Positions 19,101 to 30,736 are shown, numbered from the stretch's first letter. The stretch is DNA of 64,000 nt from Galaxea fascicularis (GCA_948470475.1 OX419345.1:14631300-14695299), one strand, 5' to 3'. The notes: generated by a model not told the origin, from the sequence alone. Numbers and translations are program-made.

Positions 19101-21891
19101 GTGTTAAATTATCCCCGATACCCCTGATCATGAGAAATTTGTGCTCATCCTAGGTGTAAAAACCTGTGAAGCTCACAAGTGACGTAAAACAAAGACAACA
19201 AAACATTATAAACAATAGCGTACAGCGAAACAATACTTCATAAAACAAAGAAAACCTCGTCAGGTTTTTACACCGAGGATGACCCGAAATTTGACACGGG
19301 AGAAATTACAAATGGCTGGTTGTGTAATTTTCTCGACTTTCTTTTCTGAGCGGGAAAGGAGGAGTTCCTCTGAAGGATGATCCCGAAAATTACGAATAAA
19401 ATTATTTCCTAAACATATTGAGTTTGTTTGATTTCCAACTGAAAATTAATTGCGGACTTTACGTGCAAATGATAAACACCATGTGTTAGTTTTGGCCTTT
19501 TGCGGTTCTCTTCAAACAAACACACCGCAGTTGGGCCACTCTTCTCACCGGAAACTTATCAAAAACTAAAAAATGTCCAGTCTCTGATAAAAAAAAATGT
19601 AAATTGAGCATTCGGCTACCAGACTGTAGAACAAAAGGTGGCCTCTGAAATCATCACTATACACCCGTTTTAGAAAGTATTCCATTTCTGGATTTTATCT
19701 CGGAGCGATAATTTCTGCACGCCTGCATTAAGTTTGATGCTCGAAAATCGGTAATTCAGACCGATCTATCGCCTCAAGGATTATTGTTTTGGGGGGTGGG
19801 AGGTAGTGGATGCTGATTTACACCTGTGGGGGGAGGGGAGGGTTTTCTTTGGAGGGTAAGGGTTCGAGATGAATCAATCTCTCTCGTCCACTTGAATGAT
19901 AGCGTCACATGTGTATGCCATCCGTCTCGACCTTTGCTACCGACAGTTATTTTCTCCTCTCAGTTGCTCTGCATTGCTATTAGCTAGCCTGTTACTTATC
20001 CCTGAATTGATCATCTGTTCTATCCACGACTTTGCTCAGCATTGGAGAGGGTCCGAGGTGAGAGTTGGGCAACATGAAGGCAATAGGAAGATTGCTAACG
20101 GGAGGAGGTAGGCCAAGTTTGAAGCAATTTGTTGTCATCTTCAATTGTGATGTACTAATGCATTTTGTGGAGGCCATGATTGAGTTAAATTTATGCCATT
20201 AAGTTCTCGACTCAATCATAGCTAATCATACTCATACAGAAATTGATTGGTGCTTGTTATCTTAGGGAGACCTTAATATCAAACTACTTTCCTTCAGAAT
20301 GTTTGACCGTGATCAGGATTTCTCCTTTGCTCTTTTTTTGCCCTTTCGCTAAAGTAGAGTCGCTCCAGTCTTTTGACCTTTCCACGGAATTTTGGATGAA
20401 AAACATAGCCGTTTAATTTAATTTAAAGAGCCAAAATCAGGTACAATCAGTCGCTATAAAAATGAATTCTACGACAATAATTAATTACAAACTCATTTGA
20501 TACCACTGAAAAGGTTCGCTGATTGGATTAGTCTTGTTTTTTTTTTCGGTTTTCTATACAGTACATTTGCGTTTTCCGGTAGACTTGTCAGATGAAGAAA
20601 TGTATTGAAAATAGTGTATTGACTCTGGGAAAATCACCCGAGGAGCACAAAAGGCGCTATTAGTTTGTTGATTAGCGAATTGGTAAAATAAACTTCGGGG
20701 TCCATTTAGGGAAGACGAAGGTGTGAACCCACCTGGGGTGGTTAGGGGTCAGATATTCTGATCTAGTTTCCCGATAAATACTCCAGAACCCCTACCCCCC
20801 CTCCCTCTCAACCTCACTCCACTTCTCCTCATCCAATGAGGAGAGTGCTAGTGAGAGAAAGGCTAGGTGGGGGATATATGGGAGTCAGGTATTCTTAATC
20901 CTCCAATGCCCTTCCCATCCAAGTTCACCACACCCAGCGTTTACGAGTTGTCCTTTGCACGAGCAAAACATTCTCAACGTAAGCCATTAGAATTTTATCA
21001 AAGTTCTCACCTGAGAGTGTAATATAGACTTCCGGAAATTATTTGTGCCAGGGTAAGGTTACCATCCACTTCAATTCGGCCAGCGTTCCACAGGTCTTTC
21101 CAAGCTGCTATGTGACTTGCTAATAGTTTTCTCTGTTCGTTTACTGCTTCTGTGTACGCTTCATGGGCTCTTGTCACGAAATCTTTAGTGTCTAGACTTG
21201 TGGCTATAGCTGTGATAAAGTACAAAGTTTTAATGTCGGACGCTAAAGACGGTGGGATCTCTACTCGAGGGGGTATGTTCCCCCACACCACTGCCACGCC
21301 CTCCCTTGCACTGCCAGGCTCTTCTGTTGTCTTTATATATCCGGTCATGGTATTGATTTGAGGATCATTCGGTGAGTTGCCTGATAACTTCTTTTTCCGA
21401 AAATCTATGTCAGCGCTCGGAGGCCCAAACACATTTGTGAGGAACAAATTCACTGGGTCACGCATTCTGTTGTTCAAAGCAATCTCCGTGACAAGTAGAT
21501 GCTGGTAAACACGATGAGCGTAAACTCGTTGCTCTAGTGTGAAATTCTGCACGATCAACCGGTAATAAAATACTCCTTGTTCGACGTTTAAGCTGAAGAT
21601 CTCTTCTGTCGCGTTAGAACTTAGATTGGTTCGTATAACAATCGCTGAGGTGGAAGGAATTCTCGCTCGGTGACTTGGCGTTTTTGTACCCCGTCCATTG
21701 AAAATACCGGATACGTAGACAGTGTCACTGTAAACTGTTGTGGCTAAATAACCATTCCCAACGCTTGGGTTTAATCGAGGATCGTAAGAAAGGGCCGGAG
21801 ATTCGAAGTTGGTAGCGTTTGGTGCAGCTGTCACAATATAACAAAAACAAACCACCAATAAAATTATGGCATTCACTGACACGGACTCCAT
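15151..21891 (-). CDS. PGGHG: Protein-glucosylgalactosylhydroxylysine glucosidase (GH65), secreted-type
   Basis: Hydrolyses the alpha-1,2-linked glucose from Glc-Gal-hydroxylysine units of collagen; formerly annotated as acid trehalase-like protein 1 (ATHL1). Exons on the minus strand are 21891-21011, 16709-16504 and 16196-15151. They splice in phase to a complete 710-residue protein, close to the 737 of the human enzyme. Family signatures are GLSPGGLATDGYNGHVFWDQ followed by ETWMFP, FPWESALTGSEVCP, MPPDEDAEVVNNSAYTN, KQADVILLGFPL and VWTEGADGGGAVNFITGAGG. D321, E449 and E588 are the likely counterparts of the reported essential human D301, E430 and E574. Unlike the human form it starts with a hydrophobic signal peptide (AIILLVVCFCYIVTAAP) and has at least seven N-X-S/T sequons, so a secretory or lysosomal location is inferred. 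Confidence 0.92.
16504..16709 (-). CDS. PGGHG: PGGHG exon 2 (first catalytic motif)
   Basis: 206-bp exon, acceptor TTTTCGCCTTGCAG|CT and donor TTTAAAG|GTAAAC on the minus strand. Encodes SLRPYWVFGLSPGGLATDGY, NGHVFWDQETWMFPPLVLLH and ARTCLAYRFGRLQAAKDKA. HVFWDQ(D/E)TWM is the hallmark of this GH65 branch. Confidence 0.93.
18128..18455. repeat. Diverged tandem duplication, period ~205 bp
   Basis: TTCACGCTGGCTGTCTTCAC ... GCCGGAAACCCCTCAG ... TTGCCACGGGCGCTTTTAC recurs about 205 bp downstream as TTCACGCGAGCTGTCTTCAC ... ACCGGAAACCCTTAG ... TTGCCACCGGCGATTTTCTG. The order of blocks is kept, so this is a degenerate direct repeat rather than chance. Confidence 0.65.
19135..19292. mobile_element. 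Small MITE with 32-bp inverted ends
   Basis: Arms 19135-19166 and 19261-19292 are complementary at 28 of 32 positions and share TCATCCTNGGTGTAAAAACC. The 94-bp interior is AT-rich and non-coding. Confidence 0.75.
21011..21891 (-). CDS. PGGHG: PGGHG exon 1 (start codon, signal peptide, N-terminal domain)
   Basis: ATG at 21891-21889 begins MESVSVNAIILLVVCFCYIV, then TAAPNATNF. SYDPRLNPSVGNGYLATTVY and VYVSGIFNGRGTKTPSHRAR match the family N-terminus, so this start is favoured. The donor is CACTCTCAG|GTGAGA and the exon ends in phase 2 after SGSLYYTL. Confidence 0.92.
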
Positions 21892-23760
21892 TTAGCTCGT
21901 CAGTAGGTCCTCTGTACGCCTTTGAATTCTTCTTCAGGTGTGAATAAGTTTTCTCTGAATAATAACAGAAGTGTTCGGTTGAATTGCGCGTTGAGGGTGT
22001 ATGGCTTTAGTATTTCCTCTATATACAAGGTCATGTGACGTCTCATGCATGACCTGTTGTAATACGATGACGTTTATTAAGCCATGGTCATTAAACCATT
22101 CCCTTCAACAGCCTTTCATGACTTATAATATCCAGGCAAGAACTGGTCAAAGAGTGGAAACTAAACTTTATTTACATCCATTTTCGGTGAGTCTTGCATG
22201 GGTTCCCAAGCAGCCACCGCCGTTTGTCGACTGCTGTTTTCGCACGGGACACACTTTCAGTACTGGGGATATTCCCCTCTTTATGGTGCTAGTGCTCTGA
22301 GTATCAGGCTTTTTCTTTAGCGGGGTTAAGCGGGGTAAGGGGGGGGGAATTAATTGAGAGGGAAAGCGTTCTTCCTTCCTTCCCCTTCTCTGCCTTAGCT
22401 CATCCCTCTTAGGATGCGCTGATACTCAGGTCTCCTGGGTGACAGACAGTCCATTAATTAAAAGGGAATTGGCCCATACGATCAAGCCACATATAAAAGA
22501 AAGTACTGCTTAATTAACTCTGTAGGGGCAGATCTTGCATTTAGCTCATTCAATCCACAGACCCACAAGTTAGAAATGATCGAACTTTTAATACCTCAAT
22601 AGCTTTCACTCAACCTGGTGACCACATATATAAAAATGCTCACCTTAACCGCACAAGCTTGATTTCTTTTCTTCTCCATCACCGATTTCACAGCTTAAAC
22701 CAGTACACTACAACCTTTTCGTCTTTTCATTTGGACCAATCAACTCAATTTCTTTTCACCCTTCAGTGATTATTTCCGGTCAATATTTTGAAAATCGTTC
22801 TTTACATGTGTTTAGCGACGCATTTATTGTTGCAATTTCCGGATAATATATTAACTGCAAACTAAGTCTAAAGGACTGACAATTTAATTAGTCTGATATT
22901 TTATCCCTTTTTTAACTTCTTCTCTAAATAACACAACAAATGAATTCTGTCAGTTTTTACTTTGAAAATTTAAGGTCTTTTGGAAACACCTTCCGAGGCC
23001 AATGAAACGAAACTGAGTAAATTTGGATCGTTATTAAGAAAACATTTTTAGAAAAAATAAATTCCATGAATTCTAAGAACTTTGGAAAACGGATATTTGT
23101 TTGAATGTATTGGTGAATTTATTTACATCTTGGCCATCACAAATCAAGTCATTTCTTTGTCAGGTACAAATGTCTGTCAAGGCCACGACCAAAACTAATA
23201 CCAAAGAGCACAACTTGTTCGTCTGACCCGCTAAGATATTTCATCTTTATTGTTTCCTATTCAAACAGTTTTTGCCAGAACTGCGGTTTTAATAATTGCA
23301 AGATTATCTGTCATTGGAGGATTGAGTCGGACTTGCGAGAAATGTAAACAAGACACCGTTTCATACACACATCTATTTTCGGTTATGTATCCTTGAACGA
23401 GTGACGCAGAAAAGCAGGGTTTTTGTCTTTGACCTATAGCATATTTATGTACCGCGTAGGAAAACAAACAGTTTTTCAAATGTCCCTTCGGCATGGATAC
23501 TCGCGAGCGAGCGACTTAATGTTAAAATCAAAAACCACATTATGGCCTTCTTTTGTCCTTCTCAGCTATCGCTTAAAAAAACAGGTATGAATCTAAGGAA
23601 GTTAAGGAAAATGGCGCTTGTTGTGCATGAAAGACTGACATAATTTGCATTTGTGTTCCTTGAAGTTCACACCACACTGTTATTGTAGCTTAACTAATCG
23701 CACAATTTCCTTTTATCTAAGTTTTTTTCTCGCATATGTTTTCTTTGGTTAGTATTGCAG
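21892..23760. other. Region between PGGHG start and the triple-SH3 gene
   Basis: Should contain the PGGHG promoter and possibly a 5' exon of the SH3 gene. I could not identify either with confidence. CTGAGTATCAG (about 22297) and CTGATACTCAG (about 22421) form a small inverted pair around a G-rich stretch. Otherwise AT-rich and featureless. Confidence 0.5.
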
Positions 23761-24487
23761 AATAAGCAACCTTATCCAACAGATGTCTATCGCCCATCGA
23801 CTTGTCTGGAACAGAGTGAAACGGCGCCTGCAGAAATTACGAAATCCGCTCTCAAAAATCGCTCAGCAATAAACCATAAACAAGTGAAGCGAAATGTCAG
23901 AATAAAAGAGGCGGGATTCAAACATGAAACTCTTGTTGAGCGTAAAATTCGAGTGGCGTCTTTGGCGAAACCTGCAAACGTTCGAGTGAAGATTAAGCAA
24001 AGTTACGAACCGATCGATAGCGAAGAACTTAAAGTACGAAAAGGGCAACATGTGAAGATTCTGTACCAACAAAATGACTGGCTTTACGTTGTGGATTCTT
24101 CGGGTAGCGAGGGATTTATCCCTTACTATTATTGCTCTACAAACAGTGTATCTACAGACTCGAAATCTAGTACGTCTGGTTACGAGGATAGCTTCGAAGA
24201 GAGTGAAGACGGGACTTGTGTTGAAAGGACGAGCACCAGTGAGCCTCAGTTTGCGAAAAACAAACATGACACAAATGCGGTGAGTTACTTTCCAAAGCGA
24301 GCTTACGGGCCGCAGTTAATGGTGCTTTATGACTACACAGCTCAAGAAGAAAATGATGTTAGCGTGTGTCGTGGTGAGTTGGTTATGCTTTTGAACGATC
24401 AAGATAAAGACTGGTTATGGATTTCCACTGAGGATGGCGAAGAAGGCTTTGTGCCAAGAACATTTCTTGTTTCACACGTGTGTGAAG
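23761..24487 (+). CDS. Triple-SH3 gene, exon with SH3-1 and SH3-2
   Basis: The frame is open from an apparent acceptor (GGTTAGTATTGCAG|AA) to donor TGTGAAG|GTAAAC. Residues 1-70 are basic and disordered. SH3-1 is at about 72-125 and SH3-2 at about 183-238, separated by a Ser/Glu-rich linker (STSGYEDSFEESEDG). Confidence 0.85.
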
Positions 24488-27400
24488 GTAAACTATAGTT
24501 CTCTTCTTTATCTGGCGTATTGTAACTGCGTAATACATGTCGTAGCGAACGATAAGCCCCCTCGAATTTGGACATTTAATGTAGGGCCTCAAATGGATGC
24601 CCTTGTTACTCAGGTGTCCGTATTTATGTGGTTCCAAATGTGAGTCGACCGGGGTGTCTGACAAAAAATTCAAAGCTTCACTTCACATGCGCGCATGGTA
24701 TGCAAGCGCTTTTTCTCTCTCTGAAAACCGTAGAGATTTCGAGTTGGGTTCATCGCTAAGAATTATAAAACAGCGTAACAGCGAAAAAGCCATTTTTAGC
24801 ACCATAAAAAACCGTTTACGGTTTCAGGAGTGTTTTGTCTTGGTGTTACTCATTAAGAATTTTCACGTCAAAAGAGATAAATAGACAGGAGAGTTATGCC
24901 CTTAGTACAATAAAACCGTCTACAAAGCACTTCTCTAAAAGTTTTCATGTTTGGACAACGCACATTCACACAGCTCGAGAATTCAGCAGATTTCGTTTTC
25001 AAAGATTCCCAAGCTGGAGGTTTTAGTACTACAACAGCAACGCTTCATAGTGATGACTGATGTGCAAAACAAGGACGTTAGAGCTACATCATATTGATGG
25101 CCTGCAGTTGTCGGTTTTGATTTTGGGAGCAAAACCGTAGTAAGCAAAAAGTTTTCTCACACAAATACAACAACATTCTTAACAAAATCGACCGCACCAA
25201 GAGGTTGAACTCCGGAATTCCTTAAAACAACTGCCTGATGGCCAAAAATAGGATAAAATAAATCTGGTAAACTAATAGCAAGGGGAAAAATTATAAATAC
25301 ACGTTGTTTCTTTATTTGAACGATCATCCTTATACCTTTTGCAATTTATAACATAAACAGTTACTTATTTTCACCATTTTTTCGTTACTTTCAAGAGTTA
25401 GCCACGTGGCCTGTTTTGATTCCGTGTTATTTCTACATCCTCTGTTAGTTTTGTAAACGAAAAACAATATTTGGAACACTCGCCAGTTGCGTGAAAAAAC
25501 TCGCTTGTGTGTGTTTTTTTATATTTGCGACTTGAACCTCTAACTGTCCTTGAACCAAACAATTTACCCCTTCCGTAAAAAAAACATGCAAGTAACCTAT
25601 CTTCATCAACACTTCGGTGAGAGGGCACTTACCTGTCAGCAATATCACTTTGCTATTTTAGCCATAGGAATTAAGTCTACAGCTTGTTGAAAATACAATA
25701 CAAACATCTCCTTGATTGTTATGCTTTTGATAAACTAAATCATCCCACATTATTTCTGCTATAACCTCTGATCTACCTGAGCTGTAAATGGTAAGCCAAA
25801 TCAGATAATAAGGCTTCTAACTCTTGTAAATTAATCTTAAAGCGTGAACATTTTAACGAAAGCTTCTTAAGAGCACTCGTCTTTCATGTTTTGTTTTTTT
25901 TTTTGCCTGCGGCAAAACGAAAAGAAAGGACCTTTATCTCTCTGGTCCCTGACAAATTTCAGGAATTTTTGTTATTTAGCCTGGATAACGGCCCATGGCA
26001 AGGCCAATGTAACTTGGAGCTCAGCGACGGAGTTGGCCATGCGACCCCTCCCCCGATAAGCAAAGCAGTTGAAGGTGGGACGACAAAAACGGCAAGAGAC
26101 CATCAAAGCAATAGGATAACTAACTAAAGCATCAATTCCAGGCCCGTACGTAGGCAGGTTTTTTCGTGGGAGGGTGCGATTTGACGGTGGAAACGGACAA
26201 ACGGAGCGCCGTAGGCGCGAGCCTCTAGGGTGGTCCGCGTCCGGGGGCATGCTGCCCCCGGAATTTTGAAAAATTATGTTGTCCAAGATTGTATTTTGTG
26301 CGTTTTTGAGGGCAGTATGATGTGGAAACAGGCAGCTGAAAGCAAACCTAAAAACGTGAATATTACTCAAACTTTTCAACTTCAAAATGTTTTTTTTTTC
26401 GCAAAGAAGTGTAATAATAATAATAATGTTGGGAATAATGTCTCAATTTAAAAGAAACAAAAATAGAAACAAAGTCGCAAATTCGGATTACTCCGAATTA
26501 ATTGTGACACATTCTCTTGCGTGACATTATTCCCTAAAGTAGAACATGATCAACAGCAAACCGACTGGCACTAGGTTTCCTGTTGATCATCACGATCTTC
26601 TAGGAGTGTCCCAAGCTCAAGCCTCCTTGGGTGCTTCTTAGCACATCCACTACTTCTTCCAGATCAATGTCTGTTAGATAGTGGATGTGCATAAGGGCCA
26701 GTGAGGAGAGCCTCTCTTGTGTCATGCTGAGTCTGTTGGTCACTGAAAAGTGAACCTCCGCAGCCTGTGGGGGGAGGGGGGGTTGAGCCCCTCCTGCTCT
26801 TTCCCCGGCTGTACGGGCCTGGGATATTAAAAGTGCGCCGTCCACTAATGGTAGTCGGCTAACCGCAATATGAAGAGAAATTATTATTTTTATAAAAGAA
26901 CTGTAGTCTCTATCAAGTCACCATTAATTGATCTATATTCAACTGTAAGTAATTTCCATGTAGTTAATATGTCATCATTGTGCCACTTTCAAACGCCTTT
27001 AAACAGGGAAAAGTGATTTTCCAGGCTTGTCACCTCTGCTGTCAGAAAACCCACTAAAAAGTAGTAACAGCTTCCAAAGCAAGTCTCGAACAAAGTCCGA
27101 CTTATTTTGTGATTATTGTTTTGCAAACCCTTGGAGGCTAGCATTCCTTAGTTAACGAGCAGTGTCCTGACATCGCGCGTGTTGCGTGCATTGCTTACAC
27201 TGCATTCTGCAAATTGCATGCACGGCATTCAATTTCTGGATTGCACCTTGCATTTCTTGTCCAAGGACAAATATCTGAGCATATTTTTAAAGCCAAATGG
27301 GAACTATTGTTTTCATTATCCTTCAAATATTTTTCGCAACCCGCATTTGAGGAATATCACCGGATATTCTTCAGTTTAAGCTGGGGGTATATTCAGTAAC

Positions 27401-27946
27401 GTGATGCGTTTAGACCAATCGCGTGCGAGCAAAAACCTTTGATGGATTATAATGTCTGACCGGCACCAAGGCGAAACACCAAGATCCTACTTCTTTCATA
27501 TTATCAGTCTCAAGTTCTATGTGACCACAAATTTGCTTTTCTTCCGTGTAATTTACAGTTTACAATTTTCGTTTATCACAGCTTGCATTCAGCGGTTATC
27601 CTCAACTAACGTCACTACGCAAAGCTACCCAGAAGCGAACTCCTCTGATGTCACACCAACAAGTTCGAGCTCAACTGGGGCCAGATCCAAATCATCTTAC
27701 ACTGATGTGACATCATCAATCTCGAGCGAAAAGACTTACACTCTTAAAGGAACACGGCTAATAGTGCTTTACAGATTCGAGGGTAAAGCATTCGATGATT
27801 TAACCGTTCGCCCCGGAGAATACGTGTATGCTAATCTCAAGGATCAAATTGTGCCTGGCTGGATCTGGGGATATTCACCTAACAGCAAGAAATCTGGCTT
27901 CATTCCCGAGGATAATGTGAAGGAACCAGTTGTGACCGATATATGA
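23761..27946 (+). CDS. Triple-SH3 scaffold protein, Dlish/Vamana-like (5' end unresolved)
   Basis: Two exons, 23761-24487 and 27582-27946, join in phase 1 and give 363 residues ending TGA. Three SH3 domains are visible. SH3-1 is ANVRVKIKQSYEPIDSEELK ... SEGFIPYYY, SH3-2 is QLMVLYDYTAQEENDVSV ... DWLWI ... EGFVPRTFL, and SH3-3 is RLIVLYRFEGKAFDDLTV ... GWIWGY ... KSGFIPEDNV. Three spaced SH3 domains with nothing else is the layout of Drosophila Dlish, a cortical adaptor between Fat/Dachsous signalling and the myosin Dachs. The identification rests on architecture and remembered sequence feel, so another SH3 adaptor is possible. No ATG lies at the exon start, so a 5' exon is missing from this model. 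Confidence 0.7.
26135..26290. repeat. Dispersed GC-rich repeat fragment
   Basis: Contains GGAGCGCCGTAGGCGCGAGC, CTCTAGGGTGGTCCGCG and GGGGGCATGCTGCCCCCGGA, blocks that resemble repeats seen across cnidarian and other invertebrate genomes. Clearly richer in GC than its surroundings. Class not determined. Confidence 0.55.
26600..26845 (-). pseudogene. hAT-family transposase C-terminal fragment
   Basis: The minus-strand frame reads VTNRLSMTQERLSSLALMHI then HYLTDIDLEEVVDVLRS. MTQERLSSLAL(L/M)HIHY plus an acidic helix is the C-terminal dimerisation segment of hAT transposases and their domesticated zinc-finger relatives. No catalytic part is nearby, so this is a truncated remnant inside the SH3-gene intron, on the opposite strand. 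Confidence 0.7.
27582..27946 (+). CDS. Triple-SH3 gene, terminal exon with SH3-3
   Basis: Acceptor TTCGTTTATCACAG|CT. Starts ACIQRLSSTNVTTQSYPEAN, then a Ser/Thr-rich linker, then SH3-3 with the ALYDY position as VLYRF, Trp at GWIWGY and GFIPEDNV. Ends VVTDI then TGA. The phase-1 codon G+CT gives Ala at the junction. Confidence 0.87.
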
Positions 27947-28623
27947 GATGTTCCAAGGTGTTATCTCGCATAACCTGCTGCGAGCCTCTTACAACTTTGT
28001 CAAAACGGAGTGACGTTTTCAGTTATAGGTGCGTGAATACTGACGTACTCAAGTCGACCCTTTCACTTCTAAGAGTGTCTGGCGAAACTCCAGAAAAACA
28101 GCAAAGTTTTTGCTAGTGAAATACCGCCGAAGAATAATCAACAGCAACTTACAGATGTAGCACATTACTAAGAAACACTGTAAGGCTATAGATTGCTGCA
28201 TTCCAGTTGGTAACGTCATTTTATGCTACTCACTATAGAAAAAAACGCTCCCTAAGCCATTCTTTCTGTATATTAGAAACAATTCTGAACTCCTTGATTC
28301 TACGATTTTGCCGTTTTGTTCAAATTCTCAGTTCATAATTTTACCTTAAACTATATTTAACCCGAAATCATTTGAAGCTGAAAAACCAAAAACAACAACA
28401 ACAAAAACCAGCCATTTGGCTCCTACACAATACTTCGATACAAGTCCATTTACAGCCACCGCTCTCTCTGTTGGAGCAGGCTCAAATAGTCTGAGAAACT
28501 GATAATTGACTTACGGAAGACAGTTGGTGCGCGTGTAACTGTGGGATTGTTTCAGATTGGAGGTACGTCCCAAACACCTACACTAAGTGAAGAGAATTAC
28601 ATATTGATGGCTCAATCTCTGGG

Positions 28624-28629
28624 AATAAA
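28624..28629 (+). promoter_or_regulatory. Candidate polyadenylation signal of the triple-SH3 gene
   Basis: AATAAA about 680 bp after the stop codon; the first canonical hexamer I noted on this strand downstream of the gene. Not verified by transcript data. Confidence 0.4.
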
Positions 28630-28960
28630 AGAAAGCCTGGACAACAGAAATAGTTAGGCGTTTTATTTTAGAACTAGTTTTTGGAGAAGTATCCTCCGTG
28701 TCCTTACGCAGAACCACAAAAATCCCACAGTTCAGCGTGCTCTCGCTCTTGTCCCAGATTGTACCTCAATTTTCGAAAAAGGAATATTACTGAAAGACAG
28801 CATCCTGTAGGGAGAGCAGCGTTGTAAAGTGATTCTTGAATACTTTCTCACTTCAAAGGAGATAGACAGTGTCAGAACTAATTGCAAACAACTAGTTTTG
28901 AAATCGGTAGTCTATAAAAATTGGTCAGAAATTGTTCACACGTCAAGTCGTAACGACTTA

Positions 28961-29427
28961 CCGTATTTTCTCGATTTAACGCCGGACCCCGATTAAACGC
29001 CGGCCTACTATAAGCGCCGGGTGAAAACTAGTAGTTTTAAAATAAAACGCCGGGGGCGTTTGATCGAGGCCCCGGCGTTTGATCCAGAAAAAGCGCTGTA
29101 CTTGAAGTCGCAAACTCAAAACATTTTTTTGGTTGAGCCCATCTGCTTGCTATGTACCTGCTATATACTTACTTGTTCTTTCATTACTTAATATGTTCTG
29201 TTTGCCTTGTCATTTTCGGTGACTTGGGGACTGCAGTTTGTAGAGTCGAAAAACAGAGAAACCCTCTCTGGGTCTCAAAGAACAGACAGTAATAAATCAT
29301 TTTAAAAAGTAAAGAAAATTGCACCTTGCTAATAAACGCCGGCTTCAAACAAACGCCGGATTCATCAAGCCAAGTTTAAAATAAACGCCGGGGGGGGGGG
29401 GGGGGGGGTTAAATTGAGAAAATACGG
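28961..29427. mobile_element. Tc1/mariner-like MITE with AACGCCGG subrepeats
   Basis: Ends CCGTATTTTCTCGATTTAA and the complement CCGTATTTTCTCAATTTAA, flanked on both sides by TA. ACGCCGG motifs cluster at both ends: AACGCCGGAC, AACGCCGGCC and AACGCCGGGG on the left, AACGCCGGC and AACGCCGGAT on the right. A long G-run lies at 29391-29408. No coding frame. Confidence 0.8.
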
Positions 29428-30061
29428 TATTTATCAATCGCTCACATCGAATTGTTTGCTTTCGTGCCAAAGAAAACAGTATTTGGTAAAGACAGATTGC
29501 GCAGTATAGCCGAGTTCTTACTTTGTATATAAGGTACATAAAATTGGTAGATTTTAAACATAGACTTAGAGAATTGATTTACAAATAAATATCAAGTTAA
29601 CCTTATCAGTAGGAATTACTATACTTCTACTGTTAGTGATTTAATAGGTTTCATCAAACAACTAACAGCGGTTGGCTTCCGATTTATATAATCTTGGTTG
29701 ATGGAGATTTCCTGCTCTCAGTTAAAAAATTCCGAAAGGCCGGCCCTTTGAGGCTAGGCCACGTCAGATGCTTGCCCTCCAGTGGCTTTTCCCGTACAAA
29801 CCCCTTATATTTTTCAGAAATTCGACCCCGCGTGCGTGCTCTTTCCCAAAAGTCAAAAGGACGCTGACTATTGATTTCTGTCGTAAAACAACATTAAAGT
29901 GGTGAGGTTTGTATAGAAATTAGATAAACGTGAGAAAGGCCTATTAAGCTCAATGGGTGATAAAAAGAAAAACAACAACAAAACTTTCATGTAGCTACTG
30001 AACTTTACTCTTTACTTTGTCTTTGCAAACGTGGAATTGAGAAAACTTCTCGCCCTCCAAT

Positions 30062-30135
30062 TGGAGTCTAGCCTGCGTAGCAGGCGCTAGTGATGGTTCG
30101 GAAAGTTTGTTTAGCCAAACAAGTGGCCGCGCGAA
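30062..30135. repeat. Short dispersed repeat (GCCTGCGTAGCAGGC)
   Basis: CTAGCCTGCGTAGCAGGCGC is an odd-length palindrome-like block followed by TTTAGCCAAACAAGTGGCCGCG. I recall similar blocks dispersed in coral genomes. Boundaries uncertain. Confidence 0.4.
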
Positions 30136-30736
30136 AGCTGGACCGAATCAGATTTTGCGAGGCCATTTACTCGTAAATCACCTTCTCTCATCAACCTCTC
30201 CCCTACCCCAATCCGACTTTCGTTTGGCTACTTTCACGTAAGCTAGCATCCCCTCACGAAACATGTTTGACGGGTGACATGAATGTCCGCATGTAATGGG
30301 GATGTCAATGGTGAAGGGGGGCGGGGGGGGGAGGGGGCGAAACAGTATGGATGGTGCCGACACGAGTTTCAGAAGAAAGAAGATAACTTCTCATTCCTCA
30401 ATAACTACAGATCCTAAAAGCAGAAATTACTTGGTCGCGCACGAATAAAATTTACGACTACCACGAGGAATAGAGCCGAGTTAACTTCGGAAACCGTTCG
30501 GAGTGGTTGATTGGGTTGATTGGTGTTCCGAACATTATTACTTAGGTGCAGTCCTCCACGGGCATAAAATTTTTAAAATGGCGGCTATTCACACGGAAAT
30601 GGTCTACAGATCAAATACCATTCGGCGACGTCAGCATAAATAACTCAAGCCACTCCTAACAGGTAGGATTGATAAGTAAAGGATTTTTAAGCAGAATGAC
30701 TCGGTTTAACCAAGAAAGTGGGATGTGGCTTGGAGT

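Larger units (their letters stand above)
16710..21010 (-). other. PGGHG intron 1
   Basis: 4.3-kb intron. It holds an AAATTCAAAATTG-type low-complexity tract (about 16905-16945), a diverged tandem duplication (18128-18455) and the inverted-repeat element at 19135-19292. Open frames on either strand, the longest 146 codons at 17880-18320, lack family similarity and are judged chance. Confidence 0.7.
24488..27581 (+). other. Intron of the triple-SH3 gene
   Basis: 3.1-kb intron, GTAAAC to TTTATCACAG. It contains the dispersed repeat at 26135-26290, an AAT microsatellite at about 26410-26430 and a hAT transposase remnant at 26600-26845. I see nothing else of note. Confidence 0.75.
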
